Assembly: GCA_041397825.1 (NCBI GenBank)
Contig: JAWKVX010000005.1
Coordinates: 124,001 to 188,000 of the forward strand
Length of the DNA: 64,000 nt
Source of the DNA: JANNSX01 sp041397825
GTDB taxonomy: Bacteria > Pseudomonadota > Alphaproteobacteria > Rhizobiales > Hyphomicrobiaceae
Direction of reading: 5' to 3'
Shown here: positions 34,162-42,905 of the stretch, one piece after another
Layout: each line of letters opens with the position of its first letter
Position numbering within the stretch: the first letter of the stretch is position 1
Notes under the pieces: generated by a model
What the model was told of the DNA's origin: nothing
The model's database searches: none
Seen by the model: the letters and a program-made list of their open reading frames with translations, nothing else
Position numbers and translations under genes: made by a program

Positions 34162-35262
34162 ATGGCCAGCAACGACGCCATCATCCGCTTCCGCGGTGTC
34201 TCGAAGCATTTCGGACCGGTGCGCGCGGTCGACGACGTCTCCTTCGACATCGAGCGCGGCGAGTTCTTCTCGCTGCTCGGGCCATCCGGTTGCGGCAAGA
34301 CCACGCTGCTGCGCATGCTGGCCGGTTTCGAGCAACCGACCTCGGGCGAGGTCGAGATCGATGGTCAGCCGATGGCTGGCGTGCCGGCCTATGACCGGCC
34401 GACCAACATGGTCTTCCAGAGCTATGCCATCTTTCCGCATCTGAACGTCGCCGAAAATATCGCCTATGGACTGCGCAAGCTGAAGCTCTCCAAGGACGAG
34501 ACGGCAGAGCGAGTCGAAGGTGCGCTCGCCATGATCAAGATGGAGGGCTACGGCGGGCGCGCGGCGCATCAGCTTTCCGGTGGCCAGCGGCAGCGCGTGG
34601 CGCTGGCACGCGCGCTCGTCTGCCAGCCGAAGGTGCTGCTGCTCGACGAGCCGCTGGGCGCGCTGGACAAGAAGCTTCGCGAGGAGATGCAACTCGAGTT
34701 GCGGCAATTGCAGCGCACCGTCGGCATCACCTTCGTCTTCGTCACCCATGACCAGGAGGAGGCGTTGACGCTCTCCGATCGCATCGCGGTCATGTCGCGC
34801 GGCAAGGCGCTGCAGATCGACAGTTCGTCGCGACTCTACGAGGCGCCAAACTGCCGCGAGGTCGCCGAGTTCATCGGCTCGATGAACATGTTCGATGGGA
34901 TCGTCAGCGTCGTCGACGGGGCAAAGGCGACGGTTGATGCCGGCATGCTTGGTCGCCTCGAGGCGCTGGCCGGCGAGGCCCGGGTCGCGCCCGGCCATCA
35001 GGTCGCCGTGGCGGTCCGGCCCGAGAAGATCTCGCTGGCCTGGGAGGAGCCGAAATCGGAGGTCAACCGCATTCCCGGCAAAGTCGGCGCCGAGGCCTAT
35101 TTCGGCGACCGCAGCCACTATTTCGTCGAGGCCGGAGGGCTCGCCAAGCCGGTCGCCGTCGCCTACCAGAACCGCGATCGCGAAATGCGCGACGGCAGCA
35201 GCATCGGCAGGCCGGTCTGGCTCACTTTTCCGCCCGAGGCGGCGGTGCTGTTGACCCATTGA
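34162..35262 (+). CDS. spermidine/putrescine-type ABC ATP-binding protein (PotA-like)
   Basis: A 366-residue ATPase. Walker A GPSGCGKTT, Q-loop TNMVFQSYAIFPHLNVAENIAYGL, signature LSGGQRQRVALARAL, Walker B VLLLDEPLGALDKKLREEMQ, and the H-loop FVTHDQEEALTLSDRIAVM. The C-terminal TOBE domain (VAVRPEKISLAWEEP) follows. The order SBP // permease-permease-ATPase forms a complete importer. The ligand is a polyamine or related amine by family, not shown. Confidence 0.94.
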   Translation: MASNDAIIRFRGVSKHFGPVRAVDDVSFDIERGEFFSLLGPSGCGKTTLLRMLAGFEQPTSGEVEIDGQPMAGVPAYDRPTNMVFQSYAIFPHLNVAENIAYGLRKLKLSKDETAERVEGALAMIKMEGYGGRAAHQLSGGQRQRVALARALVCQPKVLLLDEPLGALDKKLREEMQLELRQLQRTVGITFVFVTHDQEEALTLSDRIAVMSRGKALQIDSSSRLYEAPNCREVAEFIGSMNMFDGIVSVVDGAKATVDAGMLGRLEALAGEARVAPGHQVAVAVRPEKISLAWEEPKSEVNRIPGKVGAEAYFGDRSHYFVEAGGLAKPVAVAYQNRDREMRDGSSIGRPVWLTFPPEAAVLLTH

Positions 35263-35269
35263 CGGTCGA

Positions 35270-36919
35270 TCATCCGGCGAAGCCTTTGTCCCGGTGCACC
35301 TCGCGGCCGCCGAGCAGCGTCAACAGAACAGATGTCTCGCCGAGCTCGTCCGGGCTGATGGCGAAAACATCCCGGTCGAGAATGATGAGGTCGGCATACT
35401 TGCCGCGCTCGAGCGAGCCGGTATCGGCTTCCCGCCAGGCGGTCCGGGCGGCGTTGAGCGTATAGCCCTTCACCACCTCCTCGACCGTCATGCGCTCGGC
35501 GGGCAGGAACACGGGTTGATCCACACCCCGCCTCGTCTGCGGCTGGCGCGTGACGGCCGTATGCATGATGGCAAAGGGATTGAGCGTCGAGACACCCCAG
35601 TCGCTCGAAACAGCGAACTCGGCGCCCGCATCGATCATCGAGCGAAAGGCGTACATCCACTGGCCCCGCTCCGGTCCCACCATCGGCAGTGCCACGTCGT
35701 CGACCGAAGGCTCGTGTCGGGCCCACAGTGGCTGGATATTGGCGACCGTGCCCAATTCGTGGAAGCGAGGAATGTCGGCGGGGTCGAGCACCTGGACGTG
35801 GGCAAGCTGATGCCATGCGGGCCAGGCGCCGTTGACCTCGCGAGCCGCCTGGATGCCGTCGAGCGCGGCACGCGCGGCCTTGTCGCCGATGACATGCACG
35901 TGGATCTGGAACCGCGCCGCATCGACGGCGATGAACAGCTCGCGGACGTGATTCTCGCCGAACATCACGGGCGCGTTGCCGCCTTTGGCGTCCGAATAGG
36001 GGGCGAGCATCGCGGCCGTGCGATTCTCGAAGACGCCGTCGAAGAAGAACTTCGCCGAATGCATCCGAACCATCGGCGAGGCGTAGTCGCGGCGGAGCAT
36101 CGTCAGCCGGTCGAGCGCGCTCGCCACCGAGTCGTCCGGTGTCACGAGGCCCGTCGCGGCGACCCGGACAGTCAGCTCGCCGGCGCGATCCAGGGCCTGA
36201 TAGACCCGCATATGCCGCTCCTGCACCAAGGCATCGAGAACGCCGGTGATGCCGTGGCGATTGCAGAGCGCCTGACCGAACTTGACGCCTTTTGCGAAAT
36301 CGGTGTCGGTCAGAGGCGGCATGCGCTCCTTGGCCCAGAAGATCGCGTGCTCGTAGAGCATGCCGGTCGGCTCGCCCTGCGCGTCCTTGACGAAATAGCC
36401 GTTCTCCGGCGCGGGCGTGTCGCGCGTCAGGCCGAGTGCTGCGCAGGCTTTGGTGTTGAGGCAGGCGCTGTGGCCATCCGAGGCATAGGCGAAGACAGGT
36501 CGGTCCGGGACGGCGGCGTCCAGCATATGGCGGTCGAGATTGTGCTCGCCGAAGATGCCGGAGTACCAGCCGACGCCGTTGACCCAGGCATTCCGGGGGT
36601 TGGCCTTGCCGAACTCGGCAAGCCGGTCCTGGAACTCGACGACGGTGGCGGCGCCTTCGAGGTTGGCCGAGAGGGCCCGGTCGGTGCCGCTATCCTGGAG
36701 ATGGATGTGAGTGTCTTGGAAGCCCGGCAGCACCAGCCGGCCGCCGGCATCGATGACGCGGGTCCGTTTGCCGGCCAGCGCCCGTATCGCTTCTGTCGAG
36801 CCGATCGCTGTCAGCCGTCCCCCGGACACAGCCAGCGCCTCGGCGCGCGGCGCAAGCACGTTCATGGTCCGGATATCGGCGTTGACGACGATGAGATCGG
36901 GGGTGGCTCTGTTTGGCAT
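35270..36919 (-). CDS. YtcJ-like metal-dependent amidohydrolase
   Basis: A protein of 549 residues from ATG 36919 (MPNRATPDLIVVNADIRTMN); the frame is open to 36970 with a less typical leader. Amidohydrolase_3/YtcJ-like: GFQDTHIHLQDSG (HxH metal site), HVHVIGDKAARAALDGI, a W-G-V-S-type motif SSDWGVSTLNPFAIMHTAVTR and SLERGKYADLIILDRDVFAIS at the end. Such enzymes cleave N-acyl or formamide bonds; the substrate is unknown. It ends seven bases from the PotA-like gene on the other strand. Confidence 0.87.
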   Translation of the reverse strand: MPNRATPDLIVVNADIRTMNVLAPRAEALAVSGGRLTAIGSTEAIRALAGKRTRVIDAGGRLVLPGFQDTHIHLQDSGTDRALSANLEGAATVVEFQDRLAEFGKANPRNAWVNGVGWYSGIFGEHNLDRHMLDAAVPDRPVFAYASDGHSACLNTKACAALGLTRDTPAPENGYFVKDAQGEPTGMLYEHAIFWAKERMPPLTDTDFAKGVKFGQALCNRHGITGVLDALVQERHMRVYQALDRAGELTVRVAATGLVTPDDSVASALDRLTMLRRDYASPMVRMHSAKFFFDGVFENRTAAMLAPYSDAKGGNAPVMFGENHVRELFIAVDAARFQIHVHVIGDKAARAALDGIQAAREVNGAWPAWHQLAHVQVLDPADIPRFHELGTVANIQPLWARHEPSVDDVALPMVGPERGQWMYAFRSMIDAGAEFAVSSDWGVSTLNPFAIMHTAVTRQPQTRRGVDQPVFLPAERMTVEEVVKGYTLNAARTAWREADTGSLERGKYADLIILDRDVFAISPDELGETSVLLTLLGGREVHRDKGFAG

Positions 36920-36953
36920 TGGCGGCGTCCTCTGCAAGGCGAGCTGCCAACCT

Positions 36954-37003
36954 AGAGCACGTTCAGGCAAAGTGGAAACCGGTTTGTCGCAAGAACGTGT
37001 TCA
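36954..37003. repeat. imperfect inverted repeat of about 50 bases
   Basis: GAGCACGTTC (36955-36964) and GAACGTGTTC (36993-37002) are near-perfect inverted arms enclosing AAGTGGAAACCGGTTTG. This resembles a palindromic element scattered in Hyphomicrobiales genomes, from memory. It sits just upstream of the amidohydrolase start. Confidence 0.5.
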
Positions 37004-37464
37004 TGAGTCCGCTCCAGATGAAGCCGCGCCAGACATGAATGTCCCCACCGTCTCCTCCGCGCATGACCTAACCACACCGCGATCCTCGAGGAACCCGAGA
37101 GCTTGGGCAGTCCAGGGGGACGGAGCGGCCGGCCCATGTGCAAGTTTCAGTCGGATGCGGCCTCACCGCTCCGCCGTCGCCGATGGATGGTCCGCCGCCC
37201 TGAGGAGCTGGGACCGAAGTCCCTTATGGCACCTCCTCGCACGCATCCGGCGCGAGAGCAGTTGCGGTCAGGTTCTCCCCATCCGCAACGGCAGACTAGA
37301 CGGGGTGTCGCTTATGCACCCCTCCATCGGCGCTCCCCGCCACCGGCCGACCAGCGCGCCTGTCGGTCCCCTGGCAACGGGGTTGAGCGGAGTATGCGGG
37401 GACGGGCGGGGGCCGGGGATAACATTGGCGGCACATCTTCGTCCGGATGGTAAACCGCCCGGAC
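37004..37464. other. intergenic region without recognisable gene
   Basis: A stretch of 461 bases between the divergent-side end of the amidohydrolase gene and the 3' end of dapE. Open frames here give low-complexity Arg/Pro/Ser-rich translations. No terminator or RNA was recognised. Confidence 0.4.
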
Positions 37465-38649
37465 TCAGCGGGTACCCGGGGCGAAGGTTGCGAAATAGCG
37501 CTCGATCAGGCGGCGGTAGAGCAGCGTCAGCGTGTCGAGGTCGGCGGTCGGGACGCGCTCGTCGACAGCGTGGATGGTCTTGTTGACCAGACCGATCTCG
37601 AGCACCGGGCAGTATGTCTTGACGAACCGGGCATCCGACGTGCCGCCGGCCGTCGACAACTCCGGCATCCGGCCGGTCGTCTCCTGAATGACGCTCGACA
37701 CCATGTCGACGAGCGGCCCGGGTTTCGTCACGAAAGCGTCGGCATTGCCGAAAAAGCTCCACTCGTGTCCGAGGCCCGTGCCGGCAAGCGCGGTCTCGGC
37801 CGTCTTTCGGAACCAGACCTCGAGGCTCTGGGGCGTATGGCGGTCGTTGAAGCGGACATTCATCTTCGCTTCGATGCGGGCCGGGATCACATTGTAGACC
37901 GGATTGCCGACATCGACCGAGACGATCTCGAGGTTTGAGGGCACGAAATGCTCGGTGCCCCGGTCGAGAGGCTCGGCGTTGAGGGCGGCGGCGACCCTGA
38001 CGAAGCCGTCGATCGGATTGTTGGCGAGATGCGCATACCCGACGTGTCCCTGTTTGCCCGTCACGACCAGCTTGGCCGAAAGACTGCCACGGCGGCCGAT
38101 GCGGATCGTATCGCCGATCGCCTCCGAGCAGGACGGCTCGCCGACGATGCAGTGACTCGGCGTCTGGCCGTTCTCGGCCATCCAGTCGAGCACCTTGACG
38201 GTGCCGTCGACAGCGTCTGCCTCCTCGTCGCCGGTGATGAGCAGGCTGAGCGTGCCGGGTCGCTGTGAGCCCTCGGTCGCCAGATAGTCGAGGGCTGCCG
38301 TCATGAAGCAGGCGATGTTGCCCTTCATATCGACGGCACCACGGCCGTAGAGCCAACCGTCCTCGATCGCGCCGGCGAAAGGCGGATGCGTCCAGCGCGC
38401 CAGATCGCCCGCTGGCACGACATCGGTGTGGCCGGCAAAGCAGAGATGCGGCTCGCCCTGGCCGATGCTGGCGTAGAGATTGTCGACCGGATAGGCGCCG
38501 CTCTCAAAGATGATGCGGCGGCAGGAGAATCCCGCACGACGCAGGATACCCTCGATCAGGCTCAGGGCACCGCCTTCCGTGGGCGTGACGCTTTCGCAGC
38601 GGACGAGCGCCTGTGTCAGGGCGATGGGATCGAGGGACTGGTCGGTCAT
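37465..38649 (-). CDS. dapE: succinyl-diaminopimelate desuccinylase
   Basis: A 394-residue M20 metallohydrolase of the lysine/diaminopimelate pathway. Zinc-site motifs are LCFAGHTDVVPAGD, WLYGRGAVDMKGNIACF, SLLITGDEEADAVDGT and HCIVGEPSCSEAIGD. The end STAGGTSDARFVKTYCPVLEIGLVNKTIHAVDERVP is DapE-specific. Length fits the usual 375-400. It is followed on the same strand by the hypothetical gene at 38671, 21 bases upstream of its start. Confidence 0.95.
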   Translation of the reverse strand: MTDQSLDPIALTQALVRCESVTPTEGGALSLIEGILRRAGFSCRRIIFESGAYPVDNLYASIGQGEPHLCFAGHTDVVPAGDLARWTHPPFAGAIEDGWLYGRGAVDMKGNIACFMTAALDYLATEGSQRPGTLSLLITGDEEADAVDGTVKVLDWMAENGQTPSHCIVGEPSCSEAIGDTIRIGRRGSLSAKLVVTGKQGHVGYAHLANNPIDGFVRVAAALNAEPLDRGTEHFVPSNLEIVSVDVGNPVYNVIPARIEAKMNVRFNDRHTPQSLEVWFRKTAETALAGTGLGHEWSFFGNADAFVTKPGPLVDMVSSVIQETTGRMPELSTAGGTSDARFVKTYCPVLEIGLVNKTIHAVDERVPTADLDTLTLLYRRLIERYFATFAPGTR

Positions 38650-38670
38650 GTCAGGTGCGCCTGTCTCGCT

Positions 38671-39426
38671 CTATGTTGGCGGAAGGACCGTTGTCGGCTC
38701 TGTGGCGGCTGGCGCCCGCACAGCCCGTTCGGCGAGGCGCTTCTCCTCGACGATCATGATCTTCTGCCAGATCTCGCTCGACAGATTGCTGGTCAGACGC
38801 TCGAGATCGCTGACCGCCTCGACGACGACCGAATCCGGCAGCGACTGGGCATAGAGCGCGGCGATCTTCGAGCTCAAGGAGAGCATCTCCGAGCAGTAGT
38901 CGAGATAGCGTGTGAGCTCGGCCGGGGTCATGGTGCGGCGCGGCGAGGACTGTGTCGCCTCGCTCGTGTGGGCGCCGTGGCTCGGGTCCTTGGTCAGCTG
39001 GTGCATGTCGATGACATGCACGAAGGAGCGCAGCGCGTGCAGATCGGCGAGCGCATGCTTGCGCTTCAACCTCTCCTCGAGCGTCAACAGAAACAGGATC
39101 GCCGCGCCGGCGACGATCATGACGTTGATGAACGAATCGATTCCCTGCATCACGCCGAAAAGATTCTCGTTGTCGCGCTTGAACTCGATGATCTGGGCGA
39201 CGTAGTAGAGAAGCGCCAGGCTGACGGCGATGAAGGCGCCGATCAGGGCGCGCAAGAGCGTGTTCGGGCGTGAGATTCGCGCCACGCGGGCCGTGTTCTC
39301 GTCGGCGAAGCGCGTCAGCTCGGCGCACACTCGGCCGAGGCCGCAGCCCGGAAAGCGCTCGTCGATGCGCCGCTCGAGCTGCCGAAGCGTCGAGATGATC
39401 TTGCCGGAATCGAGAGTAGCGTACAT
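38671..39426 (-). CDS. hypothetical membrane protein with two central helices
   Basis: A 251-residue protein not recognised. Residues 1-55 are polar (YATLDSGKIISTLRQLERRIDERFPGCGLGR), then two hydrophobic helices (NTLLRALIGAFIAVSLALLYYVAQII and FINVMIVAGAAILFLLTL) with a short loop, then a long soluble helical tail that may form coiled coil (RYLDYCSEMLSLSSKIAALYAQ; LERLTSNLSSEIWQKIMIVEEKRLAERAV). It precedes dapE on the same strand and could be co-transcribed. Confidence 0.72.
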   Translation of the reverse strand: MYATLDSGKIISTLRQLERRIDERFPGCGLGRVCAELTRFADENTARVARISRPNTLLRALIGAFIAVSLALLYYVAQIIEFKRDNENLFGVMQGIDSFINVMIVAGAAILFLLTLEERLKRKHALADLHALRSFVHVIDMHQLTKDPSHGAHTSEATQSSPRRTMTPAELTRYLDYCSEMLSLSSKIAALYAQSLPDSVVVEAVSDLERLTSNLSSEIWQKIMIVEEKRLAERAVRAPAATEPTTVLPPT

Positions 39427-39568
39427 GCCGGGCTCGCGCGCTCGAGAACAGCTTCATCTAAGCGATCAGGCGCGTGCAATCAAAACATGATTCTCGGATA
39501 TCGGCGCCACGGCGGTTGTTTGTTCGCTGCCGCCTGTGGCGATGGGCGCGCCGCTACCGAGGGCAGAG

Positions 39569-40048
39569 CTATCCGTGCCTGCTCGAGAGGTGGCCGGTGG
39601 ACGGCATCGGATCGGCATGGAACGCGGTCGGGGCTCGGACCAGCAGCCACTCGACCATCACACAGGCCGATACGAGCACGATCAGCGCCAAGGGAACCAA
39701 ATGCATCATCGGTGACTCGACCGGCATCGAGAAGGGCCGTCCGAATGCGGTGCTCATCAGCAGGAGCGCGGCGACCAGGATCGTCGGCAGCGATAGCCAG
39801 CCGGGTGTATGATGGTGGTTGAGGCGTCGGATCGCGAGCCACATGGCCGGCCAGATCAGCACGGCGACGAGCGCCATTTCGGCCATCACCAGCGCCGGAT
39901 TGCCGGACAGCACCGCTGGGAGGGGCAGACCCGCAACCTCGAAGGTGATCAGAATGGCCATGCCAAGACCGGCGGCAATGCCGAGCAACGTCATCCAATA
40001 GCGAAATCCCGCAACCTGCGGCAGGCTGGCAACAGACTGGTTTGGCAT
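39569..40048 (-). CDS. hypothetical integral membrane protein
   Basis: A 159-residue protein of four hydrophobic helices (WMTLLGIAAGLGMAILITF; ALVMAEMALVAVLIWPAMWLAI; LSLPTILVAALLLMSTAF; LVPLALIVLVSACVMVEWLLV) with a His-rich loop RRLNHHHTPG. Starts at 40048 (MPNQSV) or 40057 (MPIM). Family not recognised. The gap 40058-40252 shows no clear promoter. Confidence 0.65.
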   Translation of the reverse strand: MPNQSVASLPQVAGFRYWMTLLGIAAGLGMAILITFEVAGLPLPAVLSGNPALVMAEMALVAVLIWPAMWLAIRRLNHHHTPGWLSLPTILVAALLLMSTAFGRPFSMPVESPMMHLVPLALIVLVSACVMVEWLLVRAPTAFHADPMPSTGHLSSRHG

Positions 40049-40252
40049 GATTGGCATCCGACTGAAAGCAACGAGCGGCGCACCAAAGCTGCCACCGTCA
40101 TGTTAAGAACTGCTTGCCGGGATTCCCGTTCTGGCACCAGTGAATCCCGGCAACAGAGTGAAATAATCCGATGCCGTGGTAATTTCTTCCCCCGGAAATC
40201 ACCTAGGTTTTCCAGATGATTACGTAGTGCGGTGACAGGAGAGTGTAAGATC

Positions 40253-40645
40253 ATGCTTCTCTATCTGACGGTCGGCAGCAACGACATCGCCCGCTCCGGG
40301 CGGTTCTACGACCCCGTGCTCGGCACGCTGGGGCTGGGCCGGACCAAGACACTCGATCACGAGATCGGCTACGGCCCGATCGAAGGCTCGGACGCGGCGG
40401 CGCCCCGGCTCTGGGTGGTCAAGCCATTCGACGAGAAACCGGCAACTGTTGGCAACGGCAGCATGCTCGCCTTCAAGGCACCGAGCCGGGCGACGGTCGA
40501 CGCGTTCCATCGGCAGGCCCTCGCCAATGGCGGGACCGACGAAGGCGAGCCAGGCCTCCGGCCCTATGGCGACAATTTCTACGCCTGCTATGTCCGCGAC
40601 CCCGACGGCAACAAGCTCTCGGCGGTCTGCCAGCGCCCCGAATAG
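40253..40645 (+). CDS. VOC family (glyoxalase/bleomycin-resistance-like) protein
   Basis: A 130-residue protein of the vicinal-oxygen-chelate fold: LYLTVGSNDIARSGRFYDPVLGTLGLG is the first beta-alpha unit, and DNFYACYVRDPDGNKLSAVC the last with the D-P-D-G-N-K turn. GTG at 40232 would add seven residues; ATG 40253 follows AGGAGAG. No catalytic pattern for a specific enzyme can be read. Confidence 0.85.
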   Translation: MLLYLTVGSNDIARSGRFYDPVLGTLGLGRTKTLDHEIGYGPIEGSDAAAPRLWVVKPFDEKPATVGNGSMLAFKAPSRATVDAFHRQALANGGTDEGEPGLRPYGDNFYACYVRDPDGNKLSAVCQRPE

Positions 40646-40737
40646 TTGCGCAAGGCATCTCCGCTGGATAGTTTGCCACGTTGATTCAATGTGTTGCGGT
40701 CGGCCGCCCGACCGCATCCGGGGACTTGGCGAGGGCT

Positions 40738-42075
40738 ATGAGCGACCGTCTCAGGGACGAGGACGCCGGGATCGGTGCGGTGCGGGATGCAAGCCTGTCA
40801 CATCGTCTTCAGCGCTGGCGGGGGGACTGGCGTAGTGGTGCGGAGGCCCGCGCTGATCTCCGCCGCCGCGTCTACGACGTGCTCGAGGTCGGCCGCGGCG
40901 AGAGCCGGCTCTCGACCTGGGTCGAGAATGGCTTGATCGTCCTCATCTTCATCAATGTGTTTGCCTTCGTGCTCGAGACGGTACCGTCGATCCACATCAA
41001 GTACCGCGGCCTGCTGTCCTTCATCGAGTGGGCCTCGGTCCTGATGTTCACCTTCGAATATGCGCTGCGGATCTGGAGCTGTGTGGAGGTGCCGTTCCTC
41101 AGGCGCCTGTCGCCGATGCGCGCGCGCATTCAATATGCGAAGAGCCCCTACCTGCTGATCGACCTGTTGGCGATCGTGCCGTTCTACCTGAGCTTTCTCG
41201 TGCCGATCGACCTTCGCGTGCTGCGAGTGCTCAGACTGTTCCGGTTTCTCAAGCTCGCGCGCTACTCGCCGGCCATGAACACGCTGATGCGCGTGCTCGC
41301 CAACGAGCGGCGGACGCTCACGGGCGCGCTGCTGCTCGTCATGACGCTGCTGCTGTTTGCCGCCACCATCATGTACTACCTCGAGAGCGAAGCGCAGCCG
41401 GATCGTTTCGGCTCGATTCCGGAGGCGGCCTGGTGGGCGATCGTCACCCTCACCACCGTCGGCTACGGCGATGCCGTTCCGGTGACCGATCTCGGCCGCT
41501 TCGTCGGGGGCTTGGTGATGCTGAGCGGCCTCATCGTTCTGGCTCTACCGATCGCCATCATCGCCACCGGCTTTGCCCAGGAGGTCGGCCGGCGGGACTT
41601 CGTGCTCACCTGGTCGATGATGTCGCGCATTCCCCTGTTCGCGGACCTGGATGCTCAGGCCATCACCGAGGTCATGCGCTATCTTCACGCGCACAACTAT
41701 CCGGCCCGCTGGGAGGTGATCGGCCCGGGCAGCCCCGGCGATGCCATGTACTTCGTGGCGTCGGGCCGCATCCGCCGGCAGATCGCCGAGGATGAGCAAC
41801 TGCTCGGCGCCGGCGAGTTCTTCGGCGAGGTGGCTCTCCTCGATCACGCGGTCAACGAGCATACCTATGTGACGACCACCCGAAGCCGGTTGTTGAAGCT
41901 CGACCGCGACGGCTATCAGCGCCTGCACGCGGCCCATCCCGATATCGCCGAGGAGATCCGCAAGGTGGCCGACACGCGCCGCGGCGGTCCGTCGCCGGCC
42001 CATGAGGACGGCCCCGAGGTTCCGGTCGCGATCACCGGAGCGGGGCCCGTTCCAGACGACGAGGACGAGGCTTAG
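40738..42075 (+). CDS. voltage-gated-type potassium channel with cyclic-nucleotide-binding-like domain
   Basis: A 445-residue channel from ATG 40738; TTG at 40681 would add 19 residues. Six transmembrane segments: S1 near VENGLIVLIFINVFAFVLETVP, S4 with regular arginines in DLRVLRVLRLFRFLKLARY, and the pore loop WWAIVTLTTVGYGDAVPVTD (selectivity filter TVGYGD, about 240-245). The C-terminal domain (about 306-411) resembles MloK1-type CNBD: GDAMYFVASGRIRRQI and GAGEFFGEVALLDHAVNEHTYV. The usual P-R-S-A phosphate-binding segment is replaced by N-E-H-T, so cAMP binding is doubtful. The tail is acidic. Confidence 0.9.
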   Translation: MSDRLRDEDAGIGAVRDASLSHRLQRWRGDWRSGAEARADLRRRVYDVLEVGRGESRLSTWVENGLIVLIFINVFAFVLETVPSIHIKYRGLLSFIEWASVLMFTFEYALRIWSCVEVPFLRRLSPMRARIQYAKSPYLLIDLLAIVPFYLSFLVPIDLRVLRVLRLFRFLKLARYSPAMNTLMRVLANERRTLTGALLLVMTLLLFAATIMYYLESEAQPDRFGSIPEAAWWAIVTLTTVGYGDAVPVTDLGRFVGGLVMLSGLIVLALPIAIIATGFAQEVGRRDFVLTWSMMSRIPLFADLDAQAITEVMRYLHAHNYPARWEVIGPGSPGDAMYFVASGRIRRQIAEDEQLLGAGEFFGEVALLDHAVNEHTYVTTTRSRLLKLDRDGYQRLHAAHPDIAEEIRKVADTRRGGPSPAHEDGPEVPVAITGAGPVPDDEDEA

Positions 42076-42099
42076 GGCAGTCGCTCTCGATCGGCGCCT

Positions 42100-42720
42100 C
42101 TAGAGCCCTGCCGCCTCGTAGCGCCTCAGCAGCTCGGCGGCGTCGATATGATCCAAGGCGCCGCCCGCGGCCTCGACGTTGCGGACGAAGCTTTCGGTGC
42201 CGCCCGGACCGTCGCCGCCCTGGCCATCCCAGAAGGCCAGCAGGCGGACCTCCGCGCCGAGCTTGCGTGCAAGCATCAACTCGGCCTCGTTGGCGGCCTC
42301 GTAGATGTTCGCTCCCGGGGGCGGCACATGAACGCTCCGCTCGTCCTCGGCATGCGAGCGCCAGACGGCGTCGAAGCGATCGGGCCAGTCGCCGGACGAG
42401 GCTCCGGCGACGGAATGCCCGATGAACGCCTCGGGCGGCTCCGGCAGGACCATGCGGGTGTCGAGGCCGAGGTCGTGGCAGGTCTCGAGAAAGAGGATGT
42501 CGCCGCCGCGGGCGCCCTGGGTGATGCCGACGAGGGAGCCGGCGGCCAGTTGGCTCAGCGCCCCGACGCGGAGCCGGATCACATCGGCAGCCACCGATTC
42601 GAGCTTCGGCGGAAATCGCGGCACCGGCCGGTCCGGCAGGTCGATCATGTGGCCGGTGAAGATCACGGCCAGGCGATAGGGCGGCTTGCCCAGGGGCTCG
42701 TTCTTCTTGCGCGGGGCCAT
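42100..42720 (-). CDS. hypothetical Rossmann/SLOG-like nucleotide-sensing protein
   Basis: A 206-residue protein from ATG 42720 (MAPRKKNEPLGKPPYRLAVIFTGHMIDLPDRP). The core GSLVGITQGARGGDILFLETCHDLGLDTRMVLPEPPEAFIGHSV resembles Rossmann-like SLOG/LOG domains in which 'G..GGD..F.E.A...G....V.LP...E.F' recurs, often fused to adenylate cyclase or TPR domains elsewhere. Then ANIYEAANEAELMLARKLGAEVRLLAFWDGQGGDGPGGTESFV. No transmembrane segment. The family assignment is from pattern memory and tentative. It is convergent with the channel gene, which ends 24 bases away. Confidence 0.7.
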   Translation of the reverse strand: MAPRKKNEPLGKPPYRLAVIFTGHMIDLPDRPVPRFPPKLESVAADVIRLRVGALSQLAAGSLVGITQGARGGDILFLETCHDLGLDTRMVLPEPPEAFIGHSVAGASSGDWPDRFDAVWRSHAEDERSVHVPPPGANIYEAANEAELMLARKLGAEVRLLAFWDGQGGDGPGGTESFVRNVEAAGGALDHIDAAELLRRYEAAGL

Positions 42721-42905
42721 GCGATGTCCTGGCGGCTTTGGGTTGGTCCTGCGACACTCTCCGGCCATCCTGTGATCATTGCAAGGCGGGCTGCGGCTTG
42801 ACGGCCCCGCGTTGCGGACGCCAAACATGGGGTCGCCGCGACGGCATCGCCATGCGTGCCAAAGCGTAGGATCGGGACTTGGACGGACCGGAGCAATCGA
42901 CAGCC

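Noticed and set aside
37103..37453. Plus-strand open frame of 116 codons
   Set aside because: Low-complexity Arg/Pro/Ser translation typical of GC-rich non-coding DNA.
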